Assembly (NCBI GenBank): GCA_902494715.1
Contig: CABUUJ010000021.1
Location: 1-32,226 of the forward strand
DNA from: an uncultured Collinsella sp.
Lineage (GTDB): Bacteria; Actinomycetota; Coriobacteriia; Coriobacteriales; Coriobacteriaceae
Length of the DNA stretch: 32,226 nucleotides
Direction of reading: 5' to 3'
The notes under the pieces were generated by a model. That model was not told where the DNA came from. It searched no databases and saw only the letters and a program-made list of their open reading frames with translations. Of this stretch, positions 16,026 through 22,913 are shown in pieces (position 1 is the first letter of the stretch; each line of letters begins with the position of its first letter). Made by a program: the position numbers and the translations under genes.

Positions 16026-16751
16026 TTACACGTGCTTCTTGTTCAGAATCACGCCGTTGGTGGTGTAACCCATGCGGTCGAGCGCTTCGAGCGCGGCGGC
16101 TCCCTCGGCTTCTTTCTTTGAGGAGCCGGAGCCGCGACCCTGACGAATACCATCGATCAAAACCACGGCGGTAAAGGTGGGCGCATGCGCCGGGCCCTCG
16201 GAGCCAACGAGCTTGTACGCCGGGGGCTCGTGACCGTCGGCTTGCACGCACTCCTGCAAAAACGACTTGGGGTTCGCAGGATGCTCGGCACGCTCAGAAG
16301 CCAAATGTGGCTTAAGCGTACGGTGAATGAACTCCGCCGCAACGTCCCAGCCAGCATCCAAGTACAGCGCGCCCACGAGCGACTCATAGACGTTCTCGAG
16401 GGCCGAATGCAGGCCGCGCGCACCGGTACCGGTCTCGGAGGCACCAAAGATGATGATGTCGTCGATGCCCAGCTCGTGAGAAACCTCGGACAGCGTAGCG
16501 CCCGAGACAAGCGACACCTTCAGGCGCGTGAGCTTGCCCTCGTCAAACTCAGGATAGGACTCAAACAGGGAGCGTGCGACCACAGCGCCCAAAATGGAAT
16601 CGCCCAAGAACTCAAGGCGCTCATAGCTGGCAGAAACCGGCTGGCCCTCGACTGCCGAGGGATGCGTAAGGGCCGCGCGCAGCAGCACCTTATTATTGAA
16701 CTCATGGCCCAGGATTTCCTGGGCGCGCGTAAGTCGTTCAGACAAAGCCAA
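16026..16751 (-). CDS. rnc: Ribonuclease III
   Basis: Cuts double-stranded RNA, releasing 16S and 23S rRNA precursors and processing some mRNAs. It has 241 residues. The nuclease signature ERLEFLGDS is at 44-52, with metal-binding E47 and D51. The second acidic pair lies in ENVYESLVGALYLDAGW. A double-stranded RNA-binding domain begins at about 163 (NPKSFLQECVQADGHEPPAYKLV) and ends with GSSKKEAEGAAALEAL. The start is probably TTG 16751, with GGGAGG eight nt upstream, three nt after the acpP stop. This rare codon may lower its yield relative to acpP. The order acpP-rnc-smc-ftsY is widely conserved in Gram-positives. Confidence 0.95.
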   Translation of the reverse strand: MALSERLTRAQEILGHEFNNKVLLRAALTHPSAVEGQPVSASYERLEFLGDSILGAVVARSLFESYPEFDEGKLTRLKVSLVSGATLSEVSHELGIDDIIIFGASETGTGARGLHSALENVYESLVGALYLDAGWDVAAEFIHRTLKPHLASERAEHPANPKSFLQECVQADGHEPPAYKLVGSEGPAHAPTFTAVVLIDGIRQGRGSGSSKKEAEGAAALEALDRMGYTTNGVILNKKHV

Positions 16752-16754
16752 GAC

Positions 16755-16997
16755 CTAGGCCTCCCTGGCGTTTTCGATAGCGTCGACGGCGTCGGCGACA
16801 GAGTTGAGCGAGAGCAGGGTCTCGTCATCGATCTCGAGGTTGAACTCGTCCTCGATAGCCGTAACCAGCTGCAGGCGCTCGAGCGAGTTGGCATCGAGGT
16901 CGTCAAAGGTGGTCTCATCGCTAATTTCGGCAACATCGACGCCCAGAACGTCAGCAGCGACCTCGGCGATCTTGTCGAAGATTTCGGAGCGATCCAT
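16755..16997 (-). CDS. acpP: Acyl carrier protein
   Basis: Carries growing acyl chains on a phosphopantetheine arm during fatty acid synthesis. It has 80 residues, is acidic, and folds as a four-helix carrier by family resemblance. The attachment serine is S38, in DANSLERLQL. The residue before it is Asn37 where the family almost always has Asp (DSL). The start is ATG 16997 with GAGAGGA upstream; a longer frame to 17087 lacks a site and has no family similarity. It follows plsX, which uses acyl-ACP, and precedes rnc by three nt. A 20-bp palindrome lies in the plsX-acpP gap. A carrier protein with a role outside fatty acid synthesis is a less likely alternative, given the locus. Confidence 0.92.
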   Translation of the reverse strand: MDRSEIFDKIAEVAADVLGVDVAEISDETTFDDLDANSLERLQLVTAIEDEFNLEIDDETLLSLNSVADAVDAIENAREA

Positions 16998-17034
16998 AGC
17001 GCTTCCTCTCATAGTGCATGAATACCAAAAGAAT

Positions 17035-17054
17035 GGTACCGCCCGGGCGGTACC
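17035..17054. terminator. Perfect 20-bp palindrome in the acpP leader (terminator or attenuator)
   Basis: GGTACCGCCCGGGCGGTACC is fully self-complementary. On the minus strand it is followed by ATTCTTTTGG, a modest U run, between the plsX stop (17112) and acpP start (16997). A TAGAAT -10-like box at 17074-17069 would place the hairpin in the acpP leader. It could be a partial terminator or an operator. Confidence 0.5.
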
Positions 17055-17111
17055 AAGACACGGTTCTGATTCTACCCCACGACGCACGCCCCGAAGCGCA
17101 TAACGCCGCTG

Positions 17112-18131
17112 TTATAAAACGATACCGTCCATGGAGTTGGCGACGTTCTCGACCAGCCCCGCGCGCACGGCTTCGGCCGCCGCGAGCGTACCGTTTTTAA
17201 CAGCCTCGACCGAGGTGGCGCCATGGCCGATCAGGACCACGCCACGCAGGCCCAAAAGAATCGCGCCGCCCTTGGCGTCGCCCGAAAGCTTGGCCTTTAT
17301 CTCGCGCATTTGCTTTTTAATGAGCAGCGCGGCGATCTTGGTGCCGAGCGAAGACATAAAGGCACCCTTGAGTTCCTGCAGCAAAAACTTGGCAGCGCCC
17401 TCGGTGGCTTTGAGCGCAATATTGCCCGACATGCCATCGGCAACGACGACATCGAAGTTACCGGAGGTGATGTCCGTTCCCTCACAGTTACCAACAAAGC
17501 CGGGAACGGCGGCTTTCATGGCCGGGAAGCAGGCCTTGGTAAAGTTGGAGCCCTTCTCGTCCTCGGTGCCGTTACCAAGCAGGCCCACGCGGGGATGCTC
17601 GATGCCCAGGACGACGCGGGCATAGGCGCTACCCATCTGGGCAAAACGCACCATGTCATCGACCTCGACATCGGGGTTGGCGCCCATATCGCACAGCACC
17701 GTCAGACCGCCGGCACGATTGGGCAGCGCATTGGTCAGACAGGGACGCACCGGCTGCTTCTTACCTTCGGCCATATATCTAAACGGCGTCACGTAGGCAG
17801 TAGCCGCGGCGGTCATGGCGCCGGTGGAGCCGGCGGAGAAGAACGCGTCCGCATTTCCCTTCTTGATGGCGCGGCACGACAGCACGATCGAAGACTTGCG
17901 TTTGGTCATCACGGCGCGAATGGGATCGTCATCCATGGCGATAACGTCGGGTGCCTCAAGGGCCTCAACACGTGCGTGGGAAGCAGCAAAGGGATTGACG
18001 ATTTCGGCGGGGCCAGCTGCCAAGACCTCGATATCGGGATCCGCCGCAAGCGCCGCCTCGATACCGTCGAGGACAACCTGAGGCTTCTCGTCTCCGCCCA
18101 CAACGTCTACACAAACGCGAACGTTACTCAT
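17112..18131 (-). CDS. plsX: Phosphate acyltransferase PlsX
   Basis: Converts acyl-ACP and phosphate into acyl-phosphate for PlsY, the first step of phospholipid synthesis in most Gram-positives. It has 339 residues from ATG 18131 (MSNVRVCVD), with AAGGAG seven nt upstream. Family blocks seen are VDVVGGDEKPQVVLDGI at the N-terminus, SAGSTGAMTAAATAY, CDMGANPDVEVDDMVRFAQMG, VGLLGNGTEDEKGS, FVGNCEGTDITSG, VVADGMSGNIALKATEGAA and LIGHGATSVEAVKNG. The first block commonly reads DAMGGD, here DVVGGD. It sits between rpmF and acpP, the standard rpmF-plsX arrangement. A terminator-like hairpin precedes it, so a separate promoter or partial read-through is likely. Confidence 0.96.
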   Translation of the reverse strand: MSNVRVCVDVVGGDEKPQVVLDGIEAALAADPDIEVLAAGPAEIVNPFAASHARVEALEAPDVIAMDDDPIRAVMTKRKSSIVLSCRAIKKGNADAFFSAGSTGAMTAAATAYVTPFRYMAEGKKQPVRPCLTNALPNRAGGLTVLCDMGANPDVEVDDMVRFAQMGSAYARVVLGIEHPRVGLLGNGTEDEKGSNFTKACFPAMKAAVPGFVGNCEGTDITSGNFDVVVADGMSGNIALKATEGAAKFLLQELKGAFMSSLGTKIAALLIKKQMREIKAKLSGDAKGGAILLGLRGVVLIGHGATSVEAVKNGTLAAAEAVRAGLVENVANSMDGIVL

Positions 18132-18147
18132 ATACATGCTCCTTATA

Positions 18148-18178
18148 CAAAAATGGCCGACTCATTGAGCCGGCCATT
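18148..18178 (-). terminator. Terminator behind rpmF
   Basis: AATGGCCG pairs with CGGCCATT (stem extendable through one G-U), followed by a U run (18153-18149) on the minus strand. It lies between rpmF and plsX and just before the plsX ribosome site. Confidence 0.72.
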
Positions 18179-18218
18179 GTGGTTCCAGTTGGAACGGCAT
18201 CGCATCCAGAGTATACAG

Positions 18219-18398
18219 TTACTCGGTAACGATAACCTCGCGGTCCTTGTAGAAACCGCAGCTGGGGCACACGTGGTGCGGGAGCTTGACAGCACCGCAA
18301 CGGGGGCACGTGGACTGAGCCGCAGCCGAAATCTTCATGTTGGCGGAACGGCGGGTGTGAGTGCGGATACGACCCTGCTTTTGTTTAGGTACGGGCAT
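18219..18398 (-). CDS. rpmF: 50S ribosomal protein L32
   Basis: Small structural protein of the large ribosomal subunit. It has 59 residues, starting MPVPKQKQGRIRTHTRRSAN, the typical basic N-terminus. A zinc ribbon follows with CPRC (31-34) and CPSC (44-47). All four cysteines are present, so this is the zinc-binding form and not a zinc-independent paralogue. ATG 18398 is preceded by AAGGAAGG. The gene lies 64 nt behind the DUF177 gene and is followed by a hairpin before plsX, matching the common DUF177-rpmF-plsX order. Confidence 0.96.
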   Translation of the reverse strand: MPVPKQKQGRIRTHTRRSANMKISAAAQSTCPRCGAVKLPHHVCPSCGFYKDREVIVTE

Positions 18399-18462
18399 AG
18401 TGACCTTCCTTATGAACTATCCAGTGTGGCGATTACGCGCAAGTAGCGATACTACCACAGTT

Positions 18463-19017
18463 TTACTCGTCAAGTTTGAGATTCTTCAATGCTGCAAATG
18501 GATTTTCCGTGGCAGCGGCCCATTCGGCCTCTGCTTGAGCGGCGCAATCGCATTGCTCGACGTTGAGATTGGTGCCGCAGGTGGGGCACAGGCCGCGGCA
18601 ATCGGGCTTGCACAGGACAACGAACGGCGTGTCCATGACGACCGCGTCGTTGATGGGCTCACCCAGATCGACGATGCGATCCTCGCCCAGCAGCTCGTAG
18701 CCGTCCTCGTAGGCCTCGGGGTCCTCGGGCTCGTTAAAGAGATAGAATTCCTCAATCTCACCGGCAATATCAAACGAAGCGGGCTCCAAGCAACGGTCGC
18801 ACTCACCAGTTGCGTGCGCGCGGACCATGCCCGTAAGCAGAACACCGGTGCCGGCATTGGTAAAGACCACGTCGTAGTCAATTCCGTCCTGCAGCTGATA
18901 ATCCTTCTCGCCCACCGTATAGGTGGCGACATCGACCTTACCGGTCAGCGGATACGAGTCTCCGGGAAACTCGAGCTGCTCGGAAAGATCGACGGTAACG
19001 CTCGGGAACTCAGCCAT
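18463..19017 (-). CDS. DUF177 (YceD-like) protein
   Basis: Member of the DUF177 family, usually encoded next to rpmF and linked in the literature with 23S rRNA maturation. It has 184 residues. Cysteines occur in GECDRCLEP and in the C-terminal CRGLCPTCGTNLNVEQCDC, a likely zinc-binding cluster; the acidic middle and final ENPFAALKNLKL are typical of the family. The start is ATG 19017, which shares one base with the stop codon of the preceding coiled-coil gene (TAATG), so translation is probably coupled. The function here is inferred from the family and its rpmF neighbour. Confidence 0.9.
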   Translation of the reverse strand: MAEFPSVTVDLSEQLEFPGDSYPLTGKVDVATYTVGEKDYQLQDGIDYDVVFTNAGTGVLLTGMVRAHATGECDRCLEPASFDIAGEIEEFYLFNEPEDPEAYEDGYELLGEDRIVDLGEPINDAVVMDTPFVVLCKPDCRGLCPTCGTNLNVEQCDCAAQAEAEWAAATENPFAALKNLKLDE

Positions 19018-19514
19018 TACCACTGACCATTCTGCTGGGCGGCACCCTCGTTGAGCTGCTGGCGACAACGGGTGACGGTGCCGGTCAGGCTCTTGAGGTT
19101 CTCCTCGAGGTGCGTAAAGACCTGCTCGGCGTAATCCTCGGCAGCATAGCGCGTCTCACGCTCATACTGCTGGGCGCGGTCGCGGATATCGTCGGCCTGC
19201 TGCTGCGCTAAGCGGACGATCTCCTGCTCACCGGCAATGGTGAGGGCCTGCTGCTGAGCATCGGCGATGATGGAATCGGCCTGAGCGGCGGCGGAAGCCA
19301 TAAGCTCCTCGCGCTCCTTGAGGATACGGCGGGACTTCTGCCATTCCTCGGGATAGCTCATGCGAATCTCGTCGAGGATGTTAAAGAAGACGTCGGCGTC
19401 GATAACCTTCATCTGGGCGTTCTTGCCGAACGGCGTCTTAGCCTCTTCGATGAGCCCCTCGAGCTCGTCGACAAGACTCACGATCCTGTCGCCAGGAAAA
19501 TTCTCGCCCGGCAT
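19017..19514 (-). CDS. SepIVA/DivIVA-like coiled-coil protein
   Basis: The 165-residue protein starts with a short N-terminal part (FPGDRIVSLVDELEGLIEEAKTPFG), then VIDADVFFNILDEIRMSYPEEW, which resembles the membrane-proximal DivIVA-type segment. A long, Ala/Gln/Glu-rich coiled coil follows from about residue 65 to the end. No signal peptide or membrane segment is seen. In Mycobacterium a gene of this kind (SepIVA, a septation factor) occupies the same place ahead of the DUF177 and rnc genes, which supports a role in septum or wall-growth organisation. That assignment rests on gene order and general composition. A subunit b-like coiled coil of another function remains possible. ATG 19514 has AAAGGAG five nt upstream. 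Confidence 0.75.
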   Translation of the reverse strand: MPGENFPGDRIVSLVDELEGLIEEAKTPFGKNAQMKVIDADVFFNILDEIRMSYPEEWQKSRRILKEREELMASAAAQADSIIADAQQQALTIAGEQEIVRLAQQQADDIRDRAQQYERETRYAAEDYAEQVFTHLEENLKSLTGTVTRCRQQLNEGAAQQNGQW

Positions 19515-19582
19515 CCGGTCTCCTTTCATAGGTAACATATCATCGTGTTAGTTTACCACATGCCACCAGCCATTAAAAAACG

Positions 19583-20080
19583 TCACGAAAAGCGATGTTT
19601 GAGCGCCTTGACCACATTGGACGGAACAAAATTAGAGACGTCGCTGCCGAGCGAGGCAATCTGGCGAACCACCGAGCTCGAGATATAGCCGTACTGCGGC
19701 GCGCTCATGACAAAGATGGACTCCAGCTCGTTATCCAAGCGATAGTTGAGGTCGGCCTGCTGCAGCTCGTACTCAAAGTCGGTCATGGCGCGCAGGCCCT
19801 TGACCACGGCCCCCGCCCCCTGCTCACGAGCGAAGTCGACCAAGAGGCCGGTAAAGGGCAGGACCTCAACGCCGTCGATATCACCGAGCGCCTCGCGGGC
19901 CAGCGCCACGCGCTCATCGAGCGTAAACGTGGTGCCCACACCGTTTTTACCCTGCGACTCGGCAACAGCGACGATCACGCTGGGAAAGATGCGGCGGGCG
20001 CGGCGGATCACATCGATATGGCCAAACGTGATGGGATCGAAGGTGCCCGGGACGATCACGCGGTTGATGGTGTCATTCAT
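19583..20080 (-). CDS. coaD: Phosphopantetheine adenylyltransferase
   Basis: Adds AMP to 4'-phosphopantetheine to form dephospho-CoA, the penultimate step of coenzyme A synthesis. It has 165 residues. The nucleotidyltransferase signature is VPGTFDPITFGHIDVIRRA (about 10-28), where TFGH replaces the common TxGH. Substrate and hexamer regions include VVKGLRAMTDFEYELQQADLN and the ending SSSVVRQIASLGSDVSNFVP. ATG 20080 has AGGAGG six nt upstream and overlaps the end of rsmD by 8 nt. The pairing rsmD-coaD is very common. Its product ultimately supplies the phosphopantetheine arm of the ACP encoded downstream. Confidence 0.97.
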   Translation of the reverse strand: MNDTINRVIVPGTFDPITFGHIDVIRRARRIFPSVIVAVAESQGKNGVGTTFTLDERVALAREALGDIDGVEVLPFTGLLVDFAREQGAGAVVKGLRAMTDFEYELQQADLNYRLDNELESIFVMSAPQYGYISSSVVRQIASLGSDVSNFVPSNVVKALKHRFS

Positions 20081-20729
20081 GGGCGTCCTCCTGAAACGTC
20101 GCGGTATCGTTGTTGTCAGCATCGGTGCCGGCGCTATCGCCCTCACCATCGTCATCGCCGACCCAACGAAGCAGGTCGACCGAGGAAATGCCGTAGCGCT
20201 TCTCACGTACAGTCTCAAAGCCTGCCGGATGCGCGCCCGCATCGGCGGCGGCATGCTCAAACAAGGCGTAAGCGCCAGACGCAAGCAGACCTTGCTGAGC
20301 CAGGTTCTGCAGCAGTTCCTCGACCGGCTCGGCACCAAAAGCATAGGGCGGGTCGAGCAGGACCAGATCAAAGGGGCCGCCCGGTACACGACCGCGCGAG
20401 GCACTCGCCAGCATGTCGCCCGTGACCACGCGCCAACGAGCACGGTCACGGCAGAGCGACTCGATATTCTTGGTAATGAGCCGCGCGGCGTTGCGATCGA
20501 TCTCAAACGTCGTGAGCGAGCGGGCCCCACGAGAGAGCATCTCTAACCCTAAGGCACCGGAGCCGCCAAAGGCGTCCAGCACGCGGACCTCGTCCAGATC
20601 GAAGTCGAATGCCGACATGACCATAGATGCGCACGACTCGCGCACGCGATCAGTCGTGGGGCGGGTGACATCGCGACCACGGGGCTCCTCGATCTTACGA
20701 CCGCGCCATTCGCCGCCGATGATTCTCAT
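20073..20729 (-). CDS. rsmD: 16S rRNA (guanine966-N2)-methyltransferase RsmD
   Basis: Methylates G966 of 16S rRNA during small-subunit assembly. It has 218 residues. The start MRIIGGEWRGRKIEEPRG is typical of RsmD, followed by TRPTTDRVRESCASMV, the SAM-binding VLDAFGGSGALGLEMLSRGA (about 50-69) and the catalytic motif DLVLLDPPY. A longer than usual acidic tail (about 190-218, rich in Asp and Glu) carries the coaD ribosome site in its last codons. ATG 20729 overlaps the recG stop by four nt (ATGA), so translation is probably coupled to recG. Confidence 0.95.
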   Translation of the reverse strand: MRIIGGEWRGRKIEEPRGRDVTRPTTDRVRESCASMVMSAFDFDLDEVRVLDAFGGSGALGLEMLSRGARSLTTFEIDRNAARLITKNIESLCRDRARWRVVTGDMLASASRGRVPGGPFDLVLLDPPYAFGAEPVEELLQNLAQQGLLASGAYALFEHAAADAGAHPAGFETVREKRYGISSVDLLRWVGDDDGEGDSAGTDADNNDTATFQEDAHE

Positions 20730-22903
20730 CCTCCGCTGACCTCCTTAAAGATATGTCGATAACGCATGGCGACCGCGTCGCGCAAGGGACGCGTAGCCAC
20801 AGAATCAAGGTTGCAAGCATACCGCAAGAGCTCGACCGCGTCCAAATGGGCCCATTCGATCAGCTCCTCATCGGCGTCCAGGTCCACAAAGCGCAGGGTC
20901 ACACCGCCATGCTGGCGGTACCCCAGGATTTCGCCCTCGTGGCGCAAACGCAGGTCCATCTGGGCAAGCGTAAAACCATCCGAGGTTTTTTCGAGCGATT
21001 GCAGGCGATCTTGTGCTGCCGACGCGCCGCCGTTGCCCTTGGAGTGCGTCATGACCAGGCACGTGCCCGACACGCTGCCGCGGCCCACGCGACCGCGCAG
21101 CTGGTGCAGGGCCGCCAAGCCAAAGCGCTCACCGTTCTCGATGACCATGACGGTGGCGTTGGGCACGTCGACACCCACCTCGACCACCGTGGTCGATACG
21201 AGCACGTCGATCTCGCCGCGCTTGAAGGCATCGATCACGCAGTCCTTCTCCCCCGCCGGCATGCGACCGTGAAGGCGCTCGATGGTAAGTCCCGGCAACG
21301 CCAGGCGCAGGCGGTCGAGCTCGGTTGCCGTATCGTACAGCGGCACGGGGACGGTTACGCGGCCCTCATCGTCGCGGGCAATACCGGGCACGTCTTCCAG
21401 TTCATCGGCCGAGTCATTCGGCTCCACGAGCGGGCAAATCACGTAGGCCTGCTGGCCCTTTTCATGCGCCTCGCGGATGGCGCCATAGGCGAGGTCGCGG
21501 CTCGACTCGGTGAGCACGCGTGTCGTCACGCCAGCGCCAGGGACGGGTCGATGGCGGATGATACTCGTGTCCAGATCGCCGTAGACCGAAAGCGCCAGCG
21601 TACGCGGGATGGGCGTTGCCGTCATAACGAGAAGATCGGCACCCGGGCCCTTGGCGCGCAGGGCGTTACGTTGGCCGACGCCAAAGCGGTGCTGTTCATC
21701 GATGACCACGAGCGACAGATGCTTGAACGTAACGTCATCCGAAAGGACCGCGTGGGTGCCGAAGAGCACATCAAGCTCGCCCGATTCCAGCTGGGCATGG
21801 ATCCGCTCGCGCTCGGCCGCCGGCGTGGCACCCGTCAGGAGCGCCCAGGACATGCCGGCCTGCGAGAGCAGAGGGCCGGTCTTATCGGCATATTGGCGCG
21901 CCAGAACGCCCGTGGGCGCCATAACGCAGGCCTGCGTACCGCTATCGGCAGCCACAGCCAGCGCGCAGGCGGCAACGGCGGTCTTACCGGTACCGACATC
22001 GCCCAGCAGCAGGCGGTTCATCACGCGCCCGCCATCGCACATGTCATGCAGGATGTCTTGGAATGCGGCCTCCTGCTCGTCGCTCAGCGAAAACGGAAGG
22101 GCCTGTTTAAGCGCGCCCAGATGCTCGCCCGCAGTGTGGGCATAGGGCACCACATCGACCAGGCCGCCGTCGTTGCGCAGACGCAGCGCCAGCTGCAGGT
22201 AGAGGCACTCCTCGTAGGCAAGACGCCGGCGTGCGATGTCGCGCTCAGCCATGCTCGAGGGAAAGTGGATCGAACGCAACGCGCGGGCATTGCTCATGAG
22301 CTTCCGCTTTGCGCGCAGCGGCGCGGGAATCGGATCGAACGGATTGCCGACGACCTCGAGCGCGCCGCTTACGATGCGGCGCATCCACGCCTGGCTCACG
22401 CCATCGCTCACGTAATGGACCGGCAGGATGGTGCCCGCAGCACGCCCGTCATCGAGCTTTTCAAAGTGCGGCGAGGCCATCTGCTTAAAACCGTAGGCAA
22501 ACTCGACCTTGCCCATCACGGCCAGGCGGTCGCCCTGTTTAAGCTGCTGGGCAATCCAGGGCTGGCGGAAAAAGGCGACCTGCAACACGCCCGTCTCGTC
22601 CACCAGCGATACCTCGGTCACCTGCATGCGCGGACGCGGCTGCTTTTGGACGATGCGGTCGACCGTGGCGATGATGGTGCACACGGTACCGATGGGCGCC
22701 ATCTCGATGGACCACGAACGGGTAAAGTCGAGGTATCGATGAGGGATATGGAGAAGGAGGTCCCCCACCGTCCTAATTCCCAGACGGCGAAGGGCCTCCT
22801 CACGTTTACCCGAAACATATTTGAGTCGCGCGATATCCTCGTCGAGCGCATTGCTCTGGGCAAAGCGCTCCGAGACGCGCGGCACGGAGCAGAGCTCGGA
22901 CAT
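20726..22903 (-). CDS. recG: ATP-dependent DNA helicase RecG
   Basis: Remodels stalled replication forks and branched recombination intermediates. It has 725 residues. An OB-fold wedge domain occupies about 60-160. The superfamily 2 helicase motifs follow: Walker A GDVGTGKT (301-308), MAPTGVLARQY (328-338), DEQH (402-405), MTATPIPRT (427-435), and in the second lobe HGRMPAGEKD, STTVVEVGVDVPNA and QLRGRVGRG. The C-terminus has EGEILGYRQHG, typical of RecG. ATG 22903 lacks a clear ribosome site and lies 10 nt behind fakA, so a slightly different start (for example the GTG seven codons on) is possible. It lies between fakA and rsmD, a common arrangement. Confidence 0.96.
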   Translation of the reverse strand: MSELCSVPRVSERFAQSNALDEDIARLKYVSGKREEALRRLGIRTVGDLLLHIPHRYLDFTRSWSIEMAPIGTVCTIIATVDRIVQKQPRPRMQVTEVSLVDETGVLQVAFFRQPWIAQQLKQGDRLAVMGKVEFAYGFKQMASPHFEKLDDGRAAGTILPVHYVSDGVSQAWMRRIVSGALEVVGNPFDPIPAPLRAKRKLMSNARALRSIHFPSSMAERDIARRRLAYEECLYLQLALRLRNDGGLVDVVPYAHTAGEHLGALKQALPFSLSDEQEAAFQDILHDMCDGGRVMNRLLLGDVGTGKTAVAACALAVAADSGTQACVMAPTGVLARQYADKTGPLLSQAGMSWALLTGATPAAERERIHAQLESGELDVLFGTHAVLSDDVTFKHLSLVVIDEQHRFGVGQRNALRAKGPGADLLVMTATPIPRTLALSVYGDLDTSIIRHRPVPGAGVTTRVLTESSRDLAYGAIREAHEKGQQAYVICPLVEPNDSADELEDVPGIARDDEGRVTVPVPLYDTATELDRLRLALPGLTIERLHGRMPAGEKDCVIDAFKRGEIDVLVSTTVVEVGVDVPNATVMVIENGERFGLAALHQLRGRVGRGSVSGTCLVMTHSKGNGGASAAQDRLQSLEKTSDGFTLAQMDLRLRHEGEILGYRQHGGVTLRFVDLDADEELIEWAHLDAVELLRYACNLDSVATRPLRDAVAMRYRHIFKEVSGG

Positions 22904-22913
22904 GGGCAGATGC

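Noticed and set aside
20081..20530. A 315-codon frame extending coaD at its N-terminus
   Set aside because: The extra 150 residues are an alternative frame of rsmD. CoaD homology begins at the ATG 20080, which has an ideal ribosome site.
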